Below, piece by piece: positions 16,537-25,675 of a stretch of 64,000 bases of DNA. Made by a program: the position numbers and the translations under genes. This stretch comes from Melioribacteraceae bacterium. Its GTDB lineage: Bacteria > Bacteroidota > Ignavibacteria > Ignavibacteriales > Melioribacteraceae. The stretch covers positions 1 to 64,000 of the forward strand of contig JAIPBD010000002.1 in assembly GCA_021739765.1 (NCBI GenBank), given 5' to 3'. The number at the start of each line of letters is the position of its first letter. The first letter of the stretch is position 1. The notes under the pieces were generated by a model. It saw only the letters and a list, made by a program, of their open reading frames with translations. It did no database searches and had not been told where the DNA came from.

Positions 16537-17625
16537 CTAAAGTGTATCCAAAATTCCTTTAATTCTTGCCTTTTGTGCTTCCGGCGCTAAGTCATGTGCT
16601 TTTTGATAAAGTTTTTTAGCTTTGTCGGTATTTCCGGCATTTTTATTCGCTTCTGCAAGGCTATCATGGGCATTCCATGATTCTGGATGTCTTTTGAGAT
16701 TCGTGCTGAAAATTTCCAAGGCTTTTTCCATATTTCCGTTGTTCATCAGCTGATAACCGTAAGTATTAAGTTCAGCTTCCGTTGCTATTTCAAAAGCTTG
16801 TTCGAGGGCTTCCTCTGCTTCTTTATTTTTATCTTGTAAATTTAGAAGTCCGGATTTTGTGTTTAGATAATTAAAATTCGGGCCGCCGTTAAGGGTTAGC
16901 GCTTTATCAATCCAAATCATCGCCTCATCAAGGTTTACATTATTTTGGAAACAATAATTCGCCGCTTGACCAAATCCTATGTGGCCAAACCCGGCCAAAC
17001 CGGATAACTGATCTCTAAAATTTTCTAATACTATTGCGTGTACATCAAATTCGATATTAAAGCCCGCTTTCATTTTTTCCCAGTGTATATAGGCTCGAGT
17101 TGATCGGTTCGTGATGTTATCAAAACCATAGATCAAACGTTCAACAAATTCCGCTTCCTCCGGTTTGACCGAAACCCTCAATTCATCTTCAGACTTATCA
17201 TAGAAGAAACTACCCCATGCCTGAAACTGTCTGTTAAAAACGAATGTCCACTCATCAGGATTCACAATTATGTGTAGTCCGTATGTCCCGGCTTTTAATA
17301 ATTTTCCCTCAATTCTGCAATCATCGGTAATTGAAATGGTCGTATTCTCATTTGCGCCAGCACGCCAAGGAGCGGGATTTCCGGCTCCAAAGCCGAAGTT
17401 TGTTAAACCATAAGGAACGAGTGCACCCCAAATTTTACGTCCGTTAACCGCCGGTCTTGAATAATTTATCTCAATTTCACTAAACCCTATTGTTTGCGAA
17501 ACTTCTGCCTGCGGACTGGCTCGGGGAAATGTTAAAGGTTGCTGCGAAAAAACCGGTGCTGATAAAAGTAGAAGAGAAAAAAGAAGTCCGGAAAAGAGAA
17601 ATTTTGTAAAACGTGTTCGCGACAT
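16537..17625 (-). CDS. Exported DUF2911 protein with TPR repeats
   Basis: A 362-residue protein with a signal peptide ending APVFSQ (about 28). The DUF2911 domain (about 32-200) is recognised by RASPQAEVSQTIGFSEIEINYSRPAVNGRKIWG, PYGLTNFGFGAGNPAPWRAGANENTTI and LKAGTYGLHIIVN. It is followed by TPR helices (about 225-355). DUF2911 is a common secreted domain in Bacteroidota with no assigned activity. The gene stands alone: 75 bases separate it from the PIG-L gene and about 200 from the M14 peptidase gene. The 17626-17827 gap shows nothing clear. Confidence 0.8.
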   Translation of the reverse strand: MSRTRFTKFLFSGLLFSLLLLSAPVFSQQPLTFPRASPQAEVSQTIGFSEIEINYSRPAVNGRKIWGALVPYGLTNFGFGAGNPAPWRAGANENTTISITDDCRIEGKLLKAGTYGLHIIVNPDEWTFVFNRQFQAWGSFFYDKSEDELRVSVKPEEAEFVERLIYGFDNITNRSTRAYIHWEKMKAGFNIEFDVHAIVLENFRDQLSGLAGFGHIGFGQAANYCFQNNVNLDEAMIWIDKALTLNGGPNFNYLNTKSGLLNLQDKNKEAEEALEQAFEIATEAELNTYGYQLMNNGNMEKALEIFSTNLKRHPESWNAHDSLAEANKNAGNTDKAKKLYQKAHDLAPEAQKARIKGILDTL

Positions 17626-17827
17626 ATTGTTGCTCCTATATATTTAAAAAGTTCTATTGAGCTCCCACAAATTCATGTTAAAGTAAAAATTTCAAAAAAA
17701 TGGATTAGCATCAATGTAAATTAGGACGTTATGTCAGAGTTACAGTTCCGAAAATGTGCCCTATATTTTGGAGAAAAATTCTTCTCTTTTTTAACGAAAA
17801 CTGCTGAATACTGATGAAGAATTTAAT

Positions 17828-20362
17828 TTATATTGCTGAGCCGAAATAAATAGCATTAAACATCAATTTATTTGTCCCATACCAAAAAGATCTAAAGTCC
17901 ACTGAAGTTGTAAATATAATTACACTTCCCCTTCCGGCTTTTTCGGTGATGACTACACTACTGTTTTTTAAATTTTCATAATTGTCTTTTGAAATATAAC
18001 CGGCCAGAAGTGGTTCTTTCGAAAATACGATTGGAGTTGCGTAAGGATCGGCCGTTGGCTTTATAAAAATTGTATTGTCCTTAAAAACCGGCAGTTGTTC
18101 TTCGCTGTACCCAAAACAAATGGGATTGGTTAAATCCATAACAGCATTGAAGATTGTACCGGCAATATATTGCGCGCCTCGATCATTTCTTTTTTTATTA
18201 AATGGGCGCCTCTCGATTTTGTCATTTTCTGTACGGATAAAATTTAGGCTCACAATTTTTTGAGAATTAATCCATCGAGCTGAACTTCCGACGGCAATTA
18301 AATTGCCTCCCTTTTGTAACCATCTTTTCAAATCATTTACTTTAGAAGAATCAATCGAAGAATAATTTCCATCAGGTAAAATTATTGTCGAATAGTTTTC
18401 AAAATCTATTCTTCTGATATTCCTTAAATCCAGCAATGTTACTTCGGTCTCGAATTTTTTATCAATCAGATGCCATAACTCTCCGGCTTCAGATGTCGAT
18501 ATTCCATCTCCAACAATCAAGCCGATTTTACTTTTTTTAATCGGGGCAAACGAAGGACTGCCGATATCAATGCCGGATATTGTTAGCCCGGATTTTATGG
18601 CAAAAACATCAACTCCGTCTTTTTCAACACATGTTTCAAATATCTTTTCAAGTTCGTCCGGTGATAATTCTTGAATCCCCACAGGGATTAAAAGTGTTCC
18701 GCGGTCAAACACTTTCAAACCAATTGATGTCTCTGTGGTAATTTTTTCAAGTGAGAACTTTACTCTTAAATCTTTTTTTAACAGACGGTTTAATGTCCTC
18801 GGAGAAAAATATTTATCCCACTCAATCAAATAAGCATAGGCATTTTCCACATTATTGAATTTACCGGGCGAATTGATTTTTGGAATTTGATCATCAATTA
18901 TTTTCGATACGTTACCGGAATATTTAGATATTGGCAGATTAAAAGCGTAATTCATTGTCCAGGCTGACACATCATAAAAAATGCTATCTTGAAATACTGT
19001 CCGATCATCAAACATTGCCTCAATTAATCTGTACTGATTTTGTTCCAATGGGATTACGAAACTATTTTGAGTTTCATATTTATGATTTGGTAAATTCAGC
19101 TCTTCTTTTAACGGAAAATAAACGATCTGATGCAAATCCAAAACTTCGAGAAATTTTTGAGTTCTAACTTGATCTTTAGTACCCCCAAAAACATAAGCGG
19201 AGAAATTTTCATTTTTGGCATTATTCAACGATTCTTTAAAAAATTGTTTTTGATGAATAAAAAACTGCTCCTTCTCACCTATAGCAGCTTCAATTGAAGA
19301 TAAAGAGGACAAGAACTGATTTTTAATCGTAAATGGAAATGTCAATTCCCCATTGATACTTTCTTGTATATGACCTCGGGAACTCGCTTGCTCAAAAAGG
19401 ATCCCTATTCCACCGTTTACATCAGGATATGTCGAACCCTTTCCAAAATAAAAATCATCAAAACTTTCTTTTGAATAATAAAGTCGGTTGAGGCTATCCA
19501 AAGCATCCGCATGATATTGAGCAACTTTTTGAGTTAAATCGAAAACCTCCAATGGGGTATTTGGATTGTTTCGTGAAGGAATGCCCGGTTGGAAAAAAAA
19601 GGTACTATTCGTTCCCATCTCATGGTGATCAGTGAGAAGGTTCGGTTTCCACTCGTGAAAATTTTTAATTCGCGCGCGAGATTCAGGATGTTGAAGCAGC
19701 AACCAATCCCGATTCAAATCAAACCAATAATGATTCGTTCTGCCGCTTGGCCAATATTCACGGTGCTCCCGGTTATTCGGATCACTAACCGGAACATTAC
19801 CTTTATGCATATTTGCCCAATTTGCAAATCGCGCTAATCCATCCGGATTGATATTGATATCGAGCAAAATTACTGAGTTGCTTAGTGTATTTATTACTTT
19901 TTGATCCATTCCGGCGGCTAAATGATAAAGCAATAACGGAACTGAATTACTACCGCTCGGCTCATTACCATGAACGCTGTATCCCAACCAAACAACTACC
20001 GGATTTTCTGAATTTAGCTCTTTTGCACCCGGGTCAGTGCGCTGAATATGTTTTGTTTTAATCTCTTCCAGGTTTAGCAAATTTTCCGCAGCAGAGATTG
20101 TAAGAAGGATTAATGGCCGATTTTCGTGCGAGAATCCGTAAATCTCAAAATTAACTCGATCAGAGAGTTTCGCAATTTCTTTTGCGTAATCAACAATTTG
20201 GTTTGGGTACAAATGCCATTCGCCGGGTGTGAATCCGAAGAATTCAGTTGGCGTTGGTATACTTTTCGAATAATTAGATTCTTCGGAAAAATAATAATCA
20301 AGTGAAATTTGACCTGATATATTTGCCGCAATCAGAAAAAGAAATAAGACTATTTTTTTCAT
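17828..20362 (-). CDS. Exported M14-family zinc carboxypeptidase-like protein
   Basis: An 844-residue protein with a signal peptide (about 1-18). The M14 peptidase domain spans about 45-370: zinc ligands His131 and Glu134 in VHGNEPSG, a substrate-site region DLNRDW, the third-ligand region DHHEMG (about 245-250), and a probable catalytic Glu324 in GILFEQASSRG. The C-terminal 300 residues include a Rossmann-like, amidotransferase-like domain (about 610-700). It likely trims peptides in the periplasm or outside the cell. It follows gldC by 21 bases, so the two are probably cotranscribed. Confidence 0.8.
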   Translation of the reverse strand: MKKIVLFLFLIAANISGQISLDYYFSEESNYSKSIPTPTEFFGFTPGEWHLYPNQIVDYAKEIAKLSDRVNFEIYGFSHENRPLILLTISAAENLLNLEEIKTKHIQRTDPGAKELNSENPVVVWLGYSVHGNEPSGSNSVPLLLYHLAAGMDQKVINTLSNSVILLDININPDGLARFANWANMHKGNVPVSDPNNREHREYWPSGRTNHYWFDLNRDWLLLQHPESRARIKNFHEWKPNLLTDHHEMGTNSTFFFQPGIPSRNNPNTPLEVFDLTQKVAQYHADALDSLNRLYYSKESFDDFYFGKGSTYPDVNGGIGILFEQASSRGHIQESINGELTFPFTIKNQFLSSLSSIEAAIGEKEQFFIHQKQFFKESLNNAKNENFSAYVFGGTKDQVRTQKFLEVLDLHQIVYFPLKEELNLPNHKYETQNSFVIPLEQNQYRLIEAMFDDRTVFQDSIFYDVSAWTMNYAFNLPISKYSGNVSKIIDDQIPKINSPGKFNNVENAYAYLIEWDKYFSPRTLNRLLKKDLRVKFSLEKITTETSIGLKVFDRGTLLIPVGIQELSPDELEKIFETCVEKDGVDVFAIKSGLTISGIDIGSPSFAPIKKSKIGLIVGDGISTSEAGELWHLIDKKFETEVTLLDLRNIRRIDFENYSTIILPDGNYSSIDSSKVNDLKRWLQKGGNLIAVGSSARWINSQKIVSLNFIRTENDKIERRPFNKKRNDRGAQYIAGTIFNAVMDLTNPICFGYSEEQLPVFKDNTIFIKPTADPYATPIVFSKEPLLAGYISKDNYENLKNSSVVITEKAGRGSVIIFTTSVDFRSFWYGTNKLMFNAIYFGSAI

Positions 20363-20383
20363 AATAGGGCGATATTCTTTCTG

Positions 20384-20722
20384 TTATTCATCATCCAGTA
20401 TATCCAATTTGCGCCCAAATTCTTCCGAAAAATTACGAATCATTTCAGCGATATCTTTTTTCCCCGTAGCGCTTTCATACGTATCGGCGAGTGAAAGAAA
20501 TGTTTTAAAGAAATGAAAATTCATCTCGGATTTAGGCAACTTTCCTGTATAAAGATTTACATTATAAGTGTTAAAATCCAACCTATCCCACATAGAAATA
20601 AATAAAGCATCACAACCTCTTCTTCCCCTGAAGGAAGATTCCGAGGCTTCCCAGTCGATCGAGTTTGGCATACCGCTTTCACCTACATTTATGTGGAAAG
20701 TCATTGTTGCTTCTCTAGTCAT
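20384..20722 (-). CDS. gldC: Gliding-motility-associated protein GldC
   Basis: A 112-residue cytoplasmic protein matching GldC in length and motifs: a start resembling TFHINVGESGMPNSIDWEA, then ALFISMWD, LYTGKLPKSEMNFHFFKT and LADTYESATG. In Flavobacterium, GldC supports gliding and stabilises other Gld proteins but is not essential for T9SS export. It fits with the T9SS sorting domain on the protein encoded at 2050-5175. It is the first gene of a pair with the M14 peptidase. No other gld genes lie nearby. Confidence 0.8.
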   Translation of the reverse strand: MTREATMTFHINVGESGMPNSIDWEASESSFRGRRGCDALFISMWDRLDFNTYNVNLYTGKLPKSEMNFHFFKTFLSLADTYESATGKKDIAEMIRNFSEEFGRKLDILDDE

Positions 20723-20918
20723 TTTATTTCCCTTTGTAAAATTTAATTTTATTCAAAAATTGCTGATTCTTATTGGTTTCTAAGATAGGAATTTGACAGA
20801 TTATTTATACAAAAATTTGCGACCAAAATTTTCGACCTAATCCCGGCAAGATTACTATTTCTTACTCATCACTTATCCTCAAGTCTTTGTATATTTCTAC
20901 ACTTAAAAAAATGGCGGT

Positions 20919-22418
20919 ATGATGGACTTAGAATCATATTTTTCCGAATATAGAAATAATATTATTGGTATCAATAAACATTTTCGCTCCCCGTACGGTG
21001 ATAAAAAAATAATTTATGCCGATTGGGTTGCAAGCGGAAGATTATACAAACCGATCGAGAACTCACTTCTCGAAGACTTTGGACCTTATGTTGGAAATAC
21101 TCACACCGAAACGAGTATAACCGGAACGACAATGACAAACGCTTACCACAAATCACATGAAATTATTAAAAATCATGTCAATGCCGGTCCGGACGATGTA
21201 ATTATCACTGCAGGATTTGGGATGACAACTGTAGTGAATAAATTCCAGCGAATTCTCGGTTTAAGAATCTGCGAACAATTTCGTGACCGAATTCATTTAG
21301 ATACAAATGAAAAACCGGTAGTTTTTTTGACTCACATGGAGCACCATTCAAATCAAACTTCGTGGTTGGAAACTTTAGCCGATGTAGTCGTGATCGAACC
21401 AGACGATATGGGATTAGTTGATCCGGAAAAATTGATTCCTTTATTGGAAAAGTATAAAAACAGAATTGTTAAAATTGGCTCGTTTACCGCAGCTTCAAAT
21501 GTAACCGGAATCAGCCCGGATTACAGACGGTTAGCTAAAATAATGCATGATTTTGGGGGATTGTGTTTTATCGATTTTGCAGCTGCCGCTCCCTATGTTA
21601 ATATTGATATGCATCCGGAAAATTCAGAAGAAAAATTGGATGCGATTTATTTTAGTCCACATAAATTTTTGGGTGGACCGGGCGGATCGGGTGTTTTGGT
21701 GTTTGATAAAAAATTATATAAAAGAACTGTTCCGGATCATCCCGGTGGAGGAACGGTTGATTGGACGAACCCCTGGGGCGAATATAAATTCGTAAGTTCA
21801 ATCGAAGCCCGAGAAGACGGGGGCACTCCCGGATTTTTGCAATCAATAAAAGCAGCCTTAGCAATTCGACTTAAGGAAGAAATGGGCGTTTCGAACATCT
21901 TAAAACGAGAAGAAGAATTACTTGAAATTGCACTTCCGGCTTTAAGATCAATCTCTAAAATCCACATCTTAGCAAATGAAATGGATAGCAGACTGGGTAT
22001 TCTTTCTTTTTATGTGGAAGATATTCATTATAATCTAATAGTTAAATTATTGAATGATAAGTTCGGGATTCAAGTTCGTGGCGGCTGTTCATGCGCCGGT
22101 ACATACGGGCATTATCTGCTTCATGTCGATCCGACCAGATCTAAAACCATTACCGATAAAATCAATAAAGGCGATCTTTCAGAAAAACCCGGATGGATTC
22201 GACTATCATTGCATCCAACTATGACAAACGAAGAATTGAAATATATTCTTAACGCGATTGAAGAAGTCTCCGAAATTGCTTCGGTATGGGAACAAGATTA
22301 TACATATTCATCAAAGACAAATGAATACTATCATAAATCCGGCTATGATTCGAATGTGGAAATCGATGAATTGTTTACCTCATTTCAAAAGGAAATTGGA
22401 GAAAAATTAACGATTTAA
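20919..22418 (+). CDS. Class V aminotransferase, cysteine-desulfurase-like
   Basis: A 499-residue PLP enzyme of aminotransferase class V. The PLP lysine is in SPHKFLGGPGGSGVLVF, preceded by the cofactor-binding aspartate in FIDFAAAAPY. A loop with VRGGCSCAGTYGH near residue 390 resembles the cysteine-bearing active-site loop of cysteine desulfurases. At about 500 residues it exceeds SufS/IscS (about 400), with extra sequence at the C-terminus. It may be a desulfurase or a related lyase; no suf or isc genes are adjacent. It ends 60 bases before the trp leader peptide on the same strand with no terminator visible in between. Confidence 0.75.
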   Translation: MMDLESYFSEYRNNIIGINKHFRSPYGDKKIIYADWVASGRLYKPIENSLLEDFGPYVGNTHTETSITGTTMTNAYHKSHEIIKNHVNAGPDDVIITAGFGMTTVVNKFQRILGLRICEQFRDRIHLDTNEKPVVFLTHMEHHSNQTSWLETLADVVVIEPDDMGLVDPEKLIPLLEKYKNRIVKIGSFTAASNVTGISPDYRRLAKIMHDFGGLCFIDFAAAAPYVNIDMHPENSEEKLDAIYFSPHKFLGGPGGSGVLVFDKKLYKRTVPDHPGGGTVDWTNPWGEYKFVSSIEAREDGGTPGFLQSIKAALAIRLKEEMGVSNILKREEELLEIALPALRSISKIHILANEMDSRLGILSFYVEDIHYNLIVKLLNDKFGIQVRGGCSCAGTYGHYLLHVDPTRSKTITDKINKGDLSEKPGWIRLSLHPTMTNEELKYILNAIEEVSEIASVWEQDYTYSSKTNEYYHKSGYDSNVEIDELFTSFQKEIGEKLTI

Positions 22419-22438
22419 CGTATTTTCATTTTATTATC

Positions 22439-22470
22439 TTGACATTATAATTTTATTTTAGATATTTTCG
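22439..22470 (+). promoter_or_regulatory. Candidate promoter of the trp leader and operon
   Basis: TTGACA (22439-22444) is followed after TTG plus 21 bases by TATTTTCG (22463-22470), one base from the Bacteroidota -7 box TAnnTTTG. If used, transcription would start only a few bases before the leader ATG at 22479. Start-site mapping would decide. Confidence 0.4.
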
Positions 22471-22478
22471 CATCAGTT

Positions 22479-22556
22479 ATGAAATCAAATACAACATACG
22501 GCAAATTTTATTTCTTTTTCTGGTGGTGGTTTACCATTACATTCGGACAAGAGTGA
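22479..22556 (+). CDS. trpL: Aromatic-rich trp operon leader peptide
   Basis: A 25-codon ORF (ATG 22479, TGA 22554-22556). After MKSNT it reads TYGKFYFFFWWWFTITFGQE. Three consecutive TGG codons at 22521-22529 sit inside a run of Tyr and Phe codons: two Tyr, six Phe and three Trp in 25 residues. Trp-codon clusters directly before a terminator and trpE are the hallmark of transcription attenuation by a translated leader. The peptide itself is not expected to act. No clear Shine-Dalgarno precedes the ATG. Confidence 0.85.
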   Translation: MKSNTTYGKFYFFFWWWFTITFGQE

Positions 22557-22622
22557 ATTAAGCTGTAGGAAAATAAATAATTAAAAGACCCTTCGCAGTA
22601 AAACACTCCGAAGGGTTTTTTT
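22542..22622 (+). promoter_or_regulatory. trp attenuator: antiterminator and terminator
   Basis: Terminator: ACCCTTCG (22588-22595) pairs with CGAAGGGT (22609-22616), followed by T to 22622. Competing antiterminator: TTCG (22542-22545) plus GAGTG (22551-22555) can pair with CACTCCGAA (22604-22612), with a 5-base bulge, taking away the 3' arm of the terminator. The upstream strand of the antiterminator lies inside the last codons of the leader ORF. A ribosome stalled on the Trp codons (22521-22529) leaves it free, so transcription continues. A ribosome that reaches the stop covers it, so transcription terminates. The pairing is read by eye; the logic follows the known E. coli trp mechanism. 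Confidence 0.75.
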
Positions 22623-22641
22623 ATATATAAATGGATTTTTA

Positions 22642-24102
22642 ATGACATTTGAAGAATTTCAAAATTTAGCAAAAAGTTACAAACAAGTCCCGGTTTTCAA
22701 AACATTGCCGGCGGATCTTATCACACCCGTTTCGGCTTTTCTCAATATCCGGAAATCCGGTAACAACCCGTTTCTTTTTGAGTCGGTTGAAGGAATCGGA
22801 AATTTTGCTAGATTTTCCTTTTTGAGTAAAAATCCTGCTAAGACATTCAAAAATCACGGAAAAATAATTACAGTAAATGAAAATGGTTCTGAATATTCAT
22901 TTGAGGGAGATTTTTTCGAATTTATTAAAAATGAGAAGGAAAAATTTAATCTCGCTCCGATTAAAGAGTTACCCGATTTAACCGGTGGAATGGTTGGATT
23001 TATAAGCTATGAGAATATCTCTTTAGTGGAGGATTCGATCAGTTTCCGGCAAAAAAGTGAGCTTGGAATTCCGGACGGATATTTTGGATTATACGAATCT
23101 ATCGTTGTGTTCGACCACTTTACCCATCAGATCATCATTATTAAAAATGTCACCATCGACAGCGAGCCATCTCTCGAATCTCAATACGAATCGGCGCTGG
23201 AGGAAATCGGTAGAATGCAATCCGACATCTTTAGCAATCAAGCAGTCACTGAATCATTTAGATTAACTGATGATATTAGAACTAATATTGATGAGAATTT
23301 TACAGAAATAATTGAATCTTGTAAGAAGAATATATTTGAAGGCGATGTTTTTCAAATTGTTTATTCAAAACAATTTTCAACATCGTATGAAGGAGACGTT
23401 TTTAATATTTACCGTTCACTCAGAATTATTAATCCTTCGCCATATATGTATTTTTTAGATTTTGAGAAGGATTTTCAAATAATCGGAACTTCACCCGAAG
23501 ATTTGTTACAAGTTCACGGAAAACGTGCCACCATTCTCCCGATTGCCGGAACCAGAAAAAGAGGAAATACTCCTGAGAAAGATTTGGAGCTTGAGAATGA
23601 ATTATTAAACGACCCAAAAGAAATTGCCGAACATACAATGTTGGTTGATCTGGCGAGAAATGATCTTGGCAGAGTGTGTGACTTTGAATCAATAAAAATT
23701 ACCGAAGACAAAAGAATTAGTAAGTTTTCTCATGTAATGCATATTGTTTCAAGAGTTGAGGGAAATTTAAAAAATGATAAAGATTGCATTGATGCTCTTC
23801 GCGCAAGTTTCCCCGCTGGAACAGTTACCGGAGCACCAAAAATTCGAGCGATTCAACTTTTAGAGGAATATGAAAAAACAAGAAGAAATATTTATGCCGG
23901 CGCGATTGGCTATATTGATTTTCATGGAAACCTCGATCTTTGTATCGCGATAAGGACACTTTTTACGAAGGCCGATAAAATTTATTGGCAAGCAGGAGCC
24001 GGAATTGTTGCCGATAGTAAACCAGAATTAGAAGCAAAAGAGATTCAAAATAAGGCCGCTGTTCTTATAAACGCGTTGAGATTTGCAGAGGAATTAGGAT
24101 GA
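22642..24102 (+). CDS. trpE: Anthranilate synthase component I
   Basis: A 486-residue chorismate-utilising enzyme that turns chorismate and ammonia (from TrpG) into anthranilate, the first committed step to tryptophan. The N-terminal [18 protein letters not shown] corresponds to the tryptophan-binding feedback site. The catalytic half has [59 protein letters not shown] and [13 protein letters not shown]. It is the first structural gene after the attenuator and overlaps trpG by four bases. Confidence 0.95.
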   Translation: MTFEEFQNLAKSYKQVPVFKTLPADLITPVSAFLNIRKSGNNPFLFESVEGIGNFARFSFLSKNPAKTFKNHGKIITVNENGSEYSFEGDFFEFIKNEKEKFNLAPIKELPDLTGGMVGFISYENISLVEDSISFRQKSELGIPDGYFGLYESIVVFDHFTHQIIIIKNVTIDSEPSLESQYESALEEIGRMQSDIFSNQAVTESFRLTDDIRTNIDENFTEIIESCKKNIFEGDVFQIVYSKQFSTSYEGDVFNIYRSLRIINPSPYMYFLDFEKDFQIIGTSPEDLLQVHGKRATILPIAGTRKRGNTPEKDLELENELLNDPKEIAEHTMLVDLARNDLGRVCDFESIKITEDKRISKFSHVMHIVSRVEGNLKNDKDCIDALRASFPAGTVTGAPKIRAIQLLEEYEKTRRNIYAGAIGYIDFHGNLDLCIAIRTLFTKADKIYWQAGAGIVADSKPELEAKEIQNKAAVLINALRFAEELG

Positions 24103-24665
24103 AAATATTAGTTATTGATAATTATGATTCGTTTACTTACAACTTGGTGCAGTTGATAGGTTTTTTTACGCACGACATCATCGTGAAAAGAAATGACAAA
24201 ATATCTATCGACGAAATTCAAAAACTGAACCCGGATAAAATAGTTATCTCACCAGGACCCGGTAAACCGGAAGATTCTAAAATTTCGCTGAATGTAATAA
24301 GTGAACTTGGTGATTCGATTCCCGTATTAGGGGTTTGTTTAGGACACCAGGGAATTGGCCACATTTTCGGCGCTAGGATAACAAATTCCCCAACATTAAT
24401 GCATGGGAAATCTTCCCGGGTAAAACATGACGGGAAAGGGATCTATAAAAACATCCCCCAAAATTTTGAAGCCGGAAGATACCATTCATTAATTATCGAT
24501 TCTTCAACACTTCCTGATGAATTGGAAATCACCTCAACTTCCGATGAGGATGTAATTATGGGAGTCAGACATAAACAACTTCCGATTGAAGGAATTCAAT
24601 TTCACCCCGAGTCGGTTCTAACACCATTGGGTAATAAATTAATAAATAACTGGATGAATTTATAA
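24099..24665 (+). CDS. trpG: Anthranilate synthase component II (glutamine amidotransferase)
   Basis: A 188-residue class I glutamine amidotransferase that supplies ammonia to TrpE. The catalytic triad is visible: Cys80 in GVCLGHQGIG, and His169 and Glu171 in FHPES. The N-terminal LVIDNYDSFTYNLVQ is typical. It is a separate gene, not fused to trpD as in enterics. Starts overlap: ATGA with trpE upstream, and trpD begins on the last base of its stop codon. Confidence 0.95.
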   Translation: MKILVIDNYDSFTYNLVQLIGFFTHDIIVKRNDKISIDEIQKLNPDKIVISPGPGKPEDSKISLNVISELGDSIPVLGVCLGHQGIGHIFGARITNSPTLMHGKSSRVKHDGKGIYKNIPQNFEAGRYHSLIIDSSTLPDELEITSTSDEDVIMGVRHKQLPIEGIQFHPESVLTPLGNKLINNWMNL

Positions 24666-25675
24666 TGCTTGAATTAATACAAAAAGTGATTGAGAGAGAA
24701 AATCTTTCTCTTTACGAAGCCCATTTTGCCATGAGCCAAATAATGACCGGGGAAATTAACAATTCACAGATCGCGGCTTTTCTGACGGCAATAGCAGCGA
24801 AAGGTGAAACCGCTGAAGAGGTAGCCGGATTTATTAAAGCGATGCGAGACCGATCTCAAAAAGTTCATTCCAAAGATAATAACGCAATTGATGTTTGTGG
24901 AACAGGCGGTGATTCTTCGGGTACTTTTAATATTTCAACCGCGGTTGCGTTTGTTGTAGCAGGAGCGGGAGTTACAGTTGCTAAACATGGAAATAGATCG
25001 ATAACAAGTAAATCGGGCAGTGCAGATGTTCTTAAATCCTTAGCTGTTAACATCGATGTTTCCCGCGATCAAAACGAAGCTATCTTAAATGAAATTGGAA
25101 TAACTTTTATGTTTGCTCCATTATATCACCCTGCTATGGTTTATGCGGTCCCCGTGCGAAGAGAGCTGGGCTTTCGTACGGTATTTAATATTCTTGGACC
25201 GCTGACAAATCCCGCATCGGTTAAAAAACAAATAGTGGGAACTTTTAATAATCGGACTGCTAAACTAATGGCGGAGGCCGCAAAATTTTTGGGCTATGAA
25301 TCTATAAAATTTGTTTGCACCGAAGACAAATATGATGAATTAACGCTAACATCGAACTCGAAAATAATAACTGTTAGCGGCGATCAATTAGAAGAATCTG
25401 AGTTTATTCCTGTTACTTATGGTTTCAAAAACATTCAAATTGGTGAAATTAAAGGTGGAGCTGCTGAGGAAAACGCCAATATTATTCTTTCAATTATAAG
25501 GGATAACAAAGATTCCGCAGCCAAAGAAGTTGTTTTGGCTAATGCATCTTTAGCACTTCAAGTTGCGGGAGTATCGGATGATTTGAATGTGTGCAAAGCA
25601 ATCGCGCTTGAAAGTATCGCCGGAGGAAATGCCCTCAAAAAATTAAATCAGCTAGTTGATAGGACTAATTCATAA
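24665..25675 (+). CDS. trpD: Anthranilate phosphoribosyltransferase
   Basis: A 336-residue enzyme that transfers phosphoribose from PRPP to anthranilate. Conserved elements are the PRPP loop VCGTGGDSSGTFNISTAVAFV, KHGNRSITSKSGSADVL, and the magnesium and anthranilate region FNILGPLTNPA. Full length, with one base shared with trpG and one with trpC, so the operon is tightly coupled. Confidence 0.95.
   Translation: MLELIQKVIERENLSLYEAHFAMSQIMTGEINNSQIAAFLTAIAAKGETAEEVAGFIKAMRDRSQKVHSKDNNAIDVCGTGGDSSGTFNISTAVAFVVAGAGVTVAKHGNRSITSKSGSADVLKSLAVNIDVSRDQNEAILNEIGITFMFAPLYHPAMVYAVPVRRELGFRTVFNILGPLTNPASVKKQIVGTFNNRTAKLMAEAAKFLGYESIKFVCTEDKYDELTLTSNSKIITVSGDQLEESEFIPVTYGFKNIQIGEIKGGAAEENANIILSIIRDNKDSAAKEVVLANASLALQVAGVSDDLNVCKAIALESIAGGNALKKLNQLVDRTNS

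Noticed and set aside
20919-22418. Aminotransferase as part of the trp operon
   Set aside because: It lies upstream of the trp leader and its promoter-like sequence, and is not a known tryptophan-pathway enzyme. It may only supply readthrough.
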